Of a stretch of 64,000 bases of DNA, positions 11,412 to 20,400 are shown piece after piece. The notes beneath the pieces are model-generated. The model did not search any database, was not told the DNA's origin, and saw nothing but the letters and a program-made list of their open reading frames with translations. The position numbers and the translations under genes were made by a program. The DNA comes from Macrostomum hystrix. Lineage: Eukaryota; Platyhelminthes; Macrostomidae. Positions within the stretch are counted from its first letter, which is position 1. Each line of letters opens with the position of its first letter. The DNA is taken from positions 1,535,001 to 1,599,000 of the forward strand of contig CATNEN010000030.1 in NCBI GenBank assembly GCA_950097015.1. Reading direction: 5' to 3'.

Positions 11412-14400
11412 CTGGTATGCGGGGATAGACATGAGATTAGACTTAATGAGTTCCGGTCATGCGGCGACAATCGAATGATAACAGTTGACTGTGACTTCCG
11501 GTCATGCAATGACAATCTAATAACAGCTGACTGTGACTTCCGGACATCTGGAACCACCAGAGCGCCAATTAAGTTAAAGACCTCACCTGATCCACCCGAT
11601 CTCGACGCTTCATTGCCGACCAGGCCTGTAGTTTGCCGATGCGCTGCTGCGCCGGCGCTGGACGCAGCTGCGCTTCAGCAGTGGACGACGTCTCTGAGGA
11701 CAGCCTGCGAACGCCGGGCACGCTGGCAAGACGTTGTCGAACGGCTTCGACAAGCTCGGCTTCGTCCGAGGGTGGGCGACGACGAAAGCGCGGCCTGAGA
11801 AAGTAGCGCGTCCGCTCCGGTGGCTCCCAGTCAGCCGGGCCACCGGCAGGCGCCGGAGCGCCCTCGTCACCGGGAGCGGGCTCGATCACCGGCGCTGGCG
11901 GCAACGGTGGCTGCGGTAGCTGAAGGACCTCGCGCAGTTCATCCGTCACTAGCTGGTGAATGCCAACGGCAAAGGCGCGACCAGCTTTGGTAGCGGTGGC
12001 TACAACGTTAGCAGCGGCTGACGAGTTGCCTTCATCGTCCTCGTCTTCGTCGTCGGGCGATTCAACAGAGGCGGCGACAGCGGCAGCGGCAGCAACGGCC
12101 GATGGATCTAATGTTGCCATGGCAACAAGTTCTTCGGGAGCTTCATCGTCTAAAGGCTGACCGGATGATAGGCGGGCCAGCTGGGAGCGAAGCGAGTGAC
12201 CGGCCAGCTCGGCAACTTCAGCCTCGGAGCTGGGCACTAGTGGAGTCGGTGGAGGCGGGGCAGTCAGCGGCAAAGCTGGCGTCAGTGGCGGAGTAGGCGG
12301 CGCTTCTCGAACTTCGGCGGTGGCAGAAGAAGCCGACCCGGAAGCTGGCTGCGGGCGTTTTGCAGCGGCAGCCACATCCAGGAGGTCCTCCTCCCACATG
12401 TCCTCGTCGAGAAGAGCGTGGCCAACGGATCCGGTTGGAGGACGCGGCGGAATAGGCGGAGATGGCGACGGCTGGGACGGCTTTGCCGCAGGTAGGGCCG
12501 CGGCAGTGTCACGCCTGCGTCGCCGCAATTCAACGGCCTCGTTAAGGGCGCCGGCCAACAGCTGGTGGGTGAGCTCGTCACTGAGCTGATCAGCGCGCAG
12601 CTCAGACCGGTGCAGCGAGGCCTCCTGGATGGCCGTGGCCAACTGGTTGTCGGTAAGATCGTCCTCGGCTGCCACGACGTCGGTAGGCAGAACACTCGTC
12701 GGCGGCTTCTCATCGAAGATGAGCAAAGGCGATGCTGCTCTGGTTGTCTCGTCCAGTTGTCTGGGAGCTTCATTCTCCTCTTCTTCTACTTCATCAAATG
12801 GCAGCTCTTCGGCGATGTCCTCTTCTTCTTCAATTGCTGCGGCTGACGAGTCGCGTTTAGCGCTCTCCAACTCGGAAGCCGGCTGACCGCGGCCTGAGGG
12901 CGCCGATTCGCTGGCCTCACTGGGCAGATCGGACATCTCAGACGGAATGGTGCGCGCAGACATCGGCACGTCTTCTTCGTCTTCCTTGTCCTTCTCTTCT
13001 TCGTCATAATTTTGGCGCTCCTCATTCTTTGCGAGTTCAATGCGTGGCGACGGACGCTTAGACGGTGACTTCGGCTTCTGAGCTGGTCGCTTTTCATCGT
13101 CGCTATTGAAGCTGTACTCCTCGTTTATTTCGGAAAAGTTCACAACTCGGGGGGTGCGCGGAGTTCTTGCTGATGCTGGCTGTCCATCGTCGCCGCTGTG
13201 AACATCTTCCTCGTCATCCACGACCGCTGCGGAAGCTGATGCCTCTTCGGCATCCTCGTGACGTCGGAGGTCGCGCTCGGGCTCAGAAGACACGGTGACC
13301 TGTCGTGACGCGGTGCGAACGCTGTCATCTCGCGAGTCCAGAACCTGCCTGCGTTGGCTGCCGCCTGACGAGGACACCGAAGCCGACGCCGAGGAAGCCT
13401 TGTCAGCTTCGAAGTCTTCCGAGTAGGCACCGGCGCCGCCGGCACCGGCTGAGTCACTGCTCGGCGGGATGTCCTCCTGTGCGGAGACTGCGGCGGCGGA
13501 AGCGGAAGCTGAAACGCGTCGGCTGCCGCTGACGGTGGTCGAAGACGACTCGGAGTCTGCTGCGGCTTCAATCTCCTCTGTCATGCTGCTTGTTGAATTG
13601 GTTCGTCGACTACGCGCTGTAGACAGCGCTCGCGGCGTAGTGGCCGGCTCTCCGCTTGACGCAGCTTCGTCGACCTCTTCTTCAACCGCCTCAGCCATCG
13701 AGGCCGTTTGGTTTCGCGGCGTCCTTGGCGATCTGGCCGAAGTTGGCGCTGATGCAGGCGACGCAGCCGACGAAGCTTTACGGGGCGACGCTATTGGCGA
13801 CGCAGCCGACGAAGCTTTACGGGGCGACGCTAACGGCGATGCGGTCGAAGTAGTTGCCGACGAAGCGTGGGCATCTCGGCGCGGGTCTGCCGAAACTGCT
13901 GACTCTGTTGCTGACGACTTGCCAGCGCGATCACCGCCGCTACGACGACTTCCAGTTTGCGCTGAAGCAGATTCAGATGTCTCAGATGACGACGTAGTGG
14001 CCGAGCCTTTGCCACCCTGAGCTGCTCGCCGCAAATCTTTCTCTAGATCGGCTATGTTCTTATCGTAGGCCTCAATACGGCGCACTAGTTCGCGTTCTTT
14101 TTGCCGCAGCTGGTCCTTGGAGACACGGCTGTGCTCGCGCTTTAGTCGCTTTAGCATCTGCTGCCTTTCCTGCATCTGGCGGGTCAGGGCCTGAATGCGG
14201 GCCTCGTATTCGGACACTTCAGTCTCTGTAATAGCGAGGGGTTGATGTTTGTAAGGTAAAACAAAAACTATTTAATTGTTCGAAAAAATGCAATTCACAC
14301 CGTTCACAGTGGTCTCATTTGCAGTCCTAGGTGTCGTAGCCGCTTTAGAAAACTGGGTGTCAACAACGGTTGCGCTCTCAGTCACTGTGCGAGCCGACGA

Positions 14401-17400
14401 TCGGGCCGTATCAACCGGAGCCGCCGAAGCGGAGTCTTCTTCGAAACTCTCCGCGTAGCTTCGCGACACTGTAGGCTGCACCTCCGTGGCGATGGAAGCT
14501 GTAGTTGAAGAAGCTGTTGACGAAGGCGATGGCGACGAACGACCAGCCGCAGCGGCTGGTTTTGAACGAGTTGCGACAGGTCGGTTTCGGCTAGTTAGAG
14601 TCGACGTACTGCTGCCGCTGTCCGAGTCAACCTCCTTTGCTGTGGCAGATGGGCCATCCCTGGCAGTCTTGGCAGCAGCAGCAGCAGCAGCAGCGGGTGC
14701 TTGTGCTCGCTTCTTTACATCGCGACTCGGCGCAGACGCAGCGGCCGAAGATGCAGCCGACTGCCAACTAATGAGCTCGCGAGACTCCTGACGGCGCTGG
14801 TGAAGGCGTTGTTCGCGCGGCGTCAGACTGTCCGGCCGCAATTTGCGCATCTGGCGGTCCAGCTGGCTCAGGCTGCCATAGATTGTTAATAAATGTTTAT
14901 ATGCTTTGTTTGAGTCAGTATTACTCGTTCTCCCACCTGGCCGCCCTGTACATACAATCTATAGACTTCCGTCTCTAGCCCCGTTAATCTCCAATCCTTC
15001 TTTACAGATGTGGAAAAAACAAATCTATAAAAGTTCAGAGAAGGAAATGGAAGGGGGCGAAATTGACGACAGGTGCTATGCAGGAAATGAATGATTGAAG
15101 CAACATCAGGTAATTATAATTACGTCCTCGAGCTGCAGCGCTTAATTATACAGTTGACGCCAAGGACTAACATGTTAGCGGCACCTGGGCGCTAACAGGT
15201 GCAAGCGTTCGAGAAGAGCTACAGAAACAATCGAACTCACCTAGATGTGTCAGCCTCCTCGTCATCATCAACTTCTTCCTTCTTGTCCGATGGCTGCCTC
15301 GGCTTCTGCTTTTGCTGTTGTTGCCGCTGCTGCAAGCCGTGCAGCTGTCGCAGAGCTCGAATCTGCTGCTTCTCCAAGCGGTACTGCTCAAACACCAGGC
15401 GCTCGTTGGCCGCAATTTTTTCTTTAGGCCACACCTCGTGCTGCTCCATGGCAGCACCGCCGCCGTTCGCCAGGCTGCGCAAGAATATTAGCGACTTCTT
15501 AGCGGTCTCCTTGGCGCTGCGCTGCCTCAGGGCCAGAAGCTTGGCCTGATAAGCACGACGGCCGGCCTCGTCCTGCTGGTACATCCGGGCAATGTCCTGG
15601 GTTAGCCGCTCGTAGGAGGCGTCAGCCCGGATAATCGGAGCCAGGGCCGAAGCCGGCGTAGCGGCAGCCGCACCAGATTTGCGTTGCCGTTTAACAGTGC
15701 GTCTGCGCTGACTCTCAGAAGGCAGCACTTCACGCAGCGACTTATCATCCTCAGCGTCAACATCGTCGTAATCTTCGTCGTAGACTTCTGTGACTTCTTC
15801 TTCGACATCGGTGGCGTCAGCGGCCTGAAGCAGGCTCTGACTAGCCGTTGTTGTAGTCAGCAGCGTGGTGGAAGCCGACGAGATGTCGTGGACTGCGGCC
15901 GCAGCCGCTGCCACTGCCGGCTCGACAGCATCGGCGCCGCTAGTGATTGTGAAATCCTCTTCGTCTATTGTGGATTCGACTGGTTGTTGGGGCTTTGAAG
16001 GCGGCGCAATGACAGTAGCTCCTACACCTGTCACCTGTAAATGTAAGCATCAGTTTACATTTACATTTATTTAATATTTTGAACTGGAAGTAGCTGATCC
16101 CTTTCAGTCCTACAGCTGATCCATCCCAGAACTACAGCTGGCTGTAGCTGATCCCTGCAGAACTACAGCTGATCCCTCCCAGTACTACAGCTGATCCCTC
16201 CCAGAACTACAGCTGATCCCTACCAGAACTACAGCTGATCCCTCCCAGAACTACAGCTGATCCCTACCAGTACTACAGCTGATCCCTACCAGTACTACAG
16301 CTGATCCCTACCAGTACTACAGCTGATCCCTACCAGAACTACAGCTGATCCCTCCCAGTACTACAGCTGATCCCTCCCAGTACTACAGCTGATCCCTCCC
16401 AGTACTACAGCTGATCCCTACCAGTACTACAGCTGATCCCTCCCAGTACTACAGCTGATCCCTCCCAGTACTACAGCTGATCCCTCCCAGAACTACAGCT
16501 TAGCCATCGTAGTTGCTTGCCTTCTCTTTTCGTTGTTGTTGCTGTGCAGATGGCGTCACAGTAGCAGGCGCCGCTGGAACGGCCGCAGCTGCAGAGCGCC
16601 TGGGCTTCGGTGTTGACGTGGCAGTCTGGGTGGCATCCTGCAAAGTATTTTAAACAGCAATCGGAGGGTGAACAACCTATAATTATTTTTCGATAAAAAT
16701 GAACAATTATTAATAATCAAGCCAGTTTAGGTTAGTTACTATGACAAGCTGTAAATAGGCAAGTTATTAAACCATTACCTCGCGCAGTACAATAGCCGGC
16801 TTAGCTTGGAACTGGGCCAGAATGGCGTTCAATCGCAGATTTTCGTCTCGAATCTGAAGGCACACATTGTTAGAAGCAATTTCATTGTTTATTGTGTTAG
16901 TGCGCCATGCGGTAGCAATAATTAAATAGATAACTTTGATCATCAAGTTTGTTAGAACATGACTGAAAGGTCAGGGGTTTGATTCCCGACTCCACTGGAA
17001 CCATTTGTATCCTTTAGCAAGACACTTAACTTTTTGTTGCGTCAGTTCACCCAGCTGTTAAATGGGTACCAGTATTAGCTGGGGTAATTGAGGGTGGATG
17101 TGGGGTCCCCCCAGTCCATGGACTGAACTGCCGTACGCAATAGCTGCGGCTGTGCTGACGGGTGCACATCTGGCTCAATGGGGCAGGTTCAATCAATTGT
17201 TATTATTAATGCCGTTAGAACAGAAAAATTTCATTATCGAGCCGGCTCACGATGTTACTTAAAAACGCAGCTAGTCCAAAATAAAAAACTACACACACTA
17301 ATAACAGTAGCAAAGTTAGCGAAAATTAAAAATTAAAATTGAAAATTAAAATAAAAAAATTTAATTGAGAGTTGACCATTGCCATAGACATTCAGCATAA

Positions 17401-20400
17401 CACCTAGCCTCACCTTGGCCAACCGACTCGTGGTCTCCTCTTCTAGTCGGGTGTTCTTAGCCTTCGCCTCGGCAACTAACGCTTTGGCCTCCTGGACATC
17501 TTTATCCTGAGCTGTCCGAGCCGCTGCCGCTTCCTGCGCCTGGCCAAACCGGTTGGCCTTCAGCACCTGAGCCAGCGCCACCGTCTCCTGATTGGACAAT
17601 GCCACTTGTCTGTGTCTATCCAATTCTGTCAGCTGGCGATGCGACTCCTCTAATGAATCGTAGAATTGTAGTTCAACTTGGAACATGCGCTCCAGACTGG
17701 CTGGCGACAGGCGACCGTCGTGCGGGCGCGACTGCGTTCGGACAAGAAATAGGAATATTTATTAAATCAGCCCAATTCACTAGTTATAAAGGCTAATCCT
17801 CTACCCTCTCCTACCCGTTCTGTGGAGGTCACTGGAGACGAAACTTGGGTATCGTACTTCGACCTTTGAATCTAGGATATGTACAAGGTGTAGTTGAACG
17901 ATCAGACTCGACAAAACTAGTGACTACCTGGAGTCTAACGCTAAATCGATTCTCTGAAGAAGTTAAAGAAGTAAATACCGAACAAGCGGAGAACTCCAGT
18001 GAAGCCAATGCTCCTCAATCATCTGCTTCACCTGACTGACCTGGCACCAGCTGACTTTGTCATCTTACCGAATCTCAAGTTTCTGATTCATTAGAAGCAT
18101 GACACTAACGACATGCCTACCCGGCTGATCAAAGAAATACATTCATCTGCTTGCAATAATTAAACTAACCTGACTATGAAAGCGACGGCTGGCCACAGCT
18201 GGCGGCGGCGAAACCCGCCTTCGTCTTCGAGCGTCGTCCAGCTCCTCGTCCTTAGCCTCCTCTCCGCTCTCGCTGACACTGCGACTCCGACTGCGGCTTC
18301 GACTGGCCGCTGGCTGCCGCTGCTGACGACTCCGTCTAACATTCCGATCGACGTCGGCGATGTCGGTGGAGGATGCGGCCACAACCGTAGGAATTGGCAT
18401 CGTAGACGTCAACGGCGCTGTTTGAACGTCGCGATCTCGAACGTCTCGAACTGGGATCGGTCTGGTGGCTGCGGCTGATGGCGACGTTTTCAAATCCTCT
18501 GGCCGCATAGAGCCGTCCATCATGCCGTCCCCGCCGACTCTAGCACTGGCGCTATCGCGAGGGTCACTTCGGCGATGTCTTGTTGACACAGCCGCTGGTG
18601 TCGGGCTGCCTTGGCCTCCGCTTTGTCGTCTAGCGAAAGCCTCACGTTGACGATTGTAGACGGCGCGAAATGCGAAAGGATCCGCTGATTCGTGCTCCAG
18701 TGTGTGCAGCAGGTTGCAGCTGGGCGGTTAGATTGCGGGGGAGGGCGGAAATGGATAGGTCTCTCGTGATGAGAAGCTTAAAAATGAATAAAATGGAGAC
18801 AGACCTTTTAGGTTGAGTAGTCCCTTCAGATCGTCGCGACCTGCGACCAATCTGCGATGATCGCTGGCGCGGTGGCGGCTGCTGCTGCTGTGGCTGACTA
18901 ACGCAATAATTCTGCAGCAACAGAGCCCGCCCGATACGGTCCAGGCCCTGTGGCATCCTGTCGGCTAGCCGCTGCGCCGCCGCATACTCGTAGTCGTTGT
19001 CGCCGCCTAGCCGGATGCCTGCATCCGCATCCGTGTCAGCTTCGGCCGGCGTGACTGCCCGACCAACTGGCGCAGGCGGCGACTCTCTATAGCCTGGCAG
19101 AGGCAGCTGAGGTGGAATCAACGCGGCGGAGGCGGAAGCAGCAAACAGATGAGGTGGATGCATTGTGGCCCAGAATTCTCCACCAGGCCTGGCCATGCGG
19201 CTGACCCGGTGCTCCAGGGACGAGGCGGCATCGCGAACTGCGCACCATCTGTTGTGCACGATATTATATATTATCAAGCTCATCTCAAAAATTGTAATAA
19301 AAAGTTGCAAGCATCCTATTGGCCTTATATTTACCTGTATAATGTGTCAGCGGAGGGCTGCTGCTGCTGCGGTTGGTAATGTACCGACTGCGGCGAGGGC
19401 GAACGATGCTCGTCCGAATAGTCGTTTTCGTCGACATTGTCATCTGTTTCAACCCGAGGACTGGCGCTGCCCCCGCTGCTGTGCTTGGCAAACGCTGCTG
19501 CTGGCGGCGGCTGTCGCTTCTCCTGGCGCTTCTGCGCGCGCGAATTTCGCTTCTTTCGCGCCTGAGGCATATGCTTCTGTGGCTCAGCAGCGGCTAATGG
19601 CGATGTGGCCGCCGCCTCGTCGGCGTCGTGTTCCACCATCACCGCTCTTAGCGGGGTCGGAGCAGATCGGCGACCACCGCTGGATGTCGTCGGCTTTCCG
19701 CCGCTGGCCACCGCTTCAAGCTGACGCTGTCGAAGATCCTGCAATTTCTGACGTAGCGCTGCGGCGTTAGCTGCCCGCTGACGCTCTGCTTCAAGTTTGG
19801 CCTGCCTTCGGCGCTCCTTCTGCTGCTGCAAGTACTCTTTGATCTCCTCCTGGTCGTAGTGCCTGTTGCGCTGCTGCTGCTGCTCCTGATCCGATGTGGG
19901 AGGAGGCGGCTGCGAGGGCGCAGGCCGTGGATGAGGACGCACAGTTGCCGTTTCTGCGGGAGGAGATACAATTGATGAAAAAGGTACTGCAGATATTGAT
20001 ACTAAAATTCCGCTAATCCCAGAGGTGAGACATAAAACTCACATACATGCGCATATGTCTTCAATAAATCTCACGTTACCAGGCAGCGTATCAATTCGCT
20101 GTGCCATATTAGCACAAAAATTCTGGCATGGCAACTTCCTGAGCGCCTCTTAAACAAAAAATATATTTTATCTGATGGCTGATGATGAAAGAAAATCATA
20201 TTATACTATTACATATGCGAGTGATTTCGTATAATTTTACCATTAGGCTACATAGTATGCTGGCTGAGCTGTCTTTGTGGCAGAGCCGTCAACGCTTTTG
20301 CCTGTCTCACCAAGGTCCCTGATCTCGATTCTGCCGCGAGGCAACATTTATTTAAGCCGCTGTCGCGGAGTGAAGGCTTTGGAGGCTTGTCGTGCAATTC

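Noticed and set aside
11475-14020. Plus-strand frames opposite the CEP350 exons
   Set aside because: Shadows of the GC-rich CEP350 coding exons; the minus-strand model is supported by phase and homology.
16935-16990. Functional tRNA gene at the B-box match
   Set aside because: The A-box side is degenerate and no cloverleaf stems can be drawn; it continues into a SINE body.
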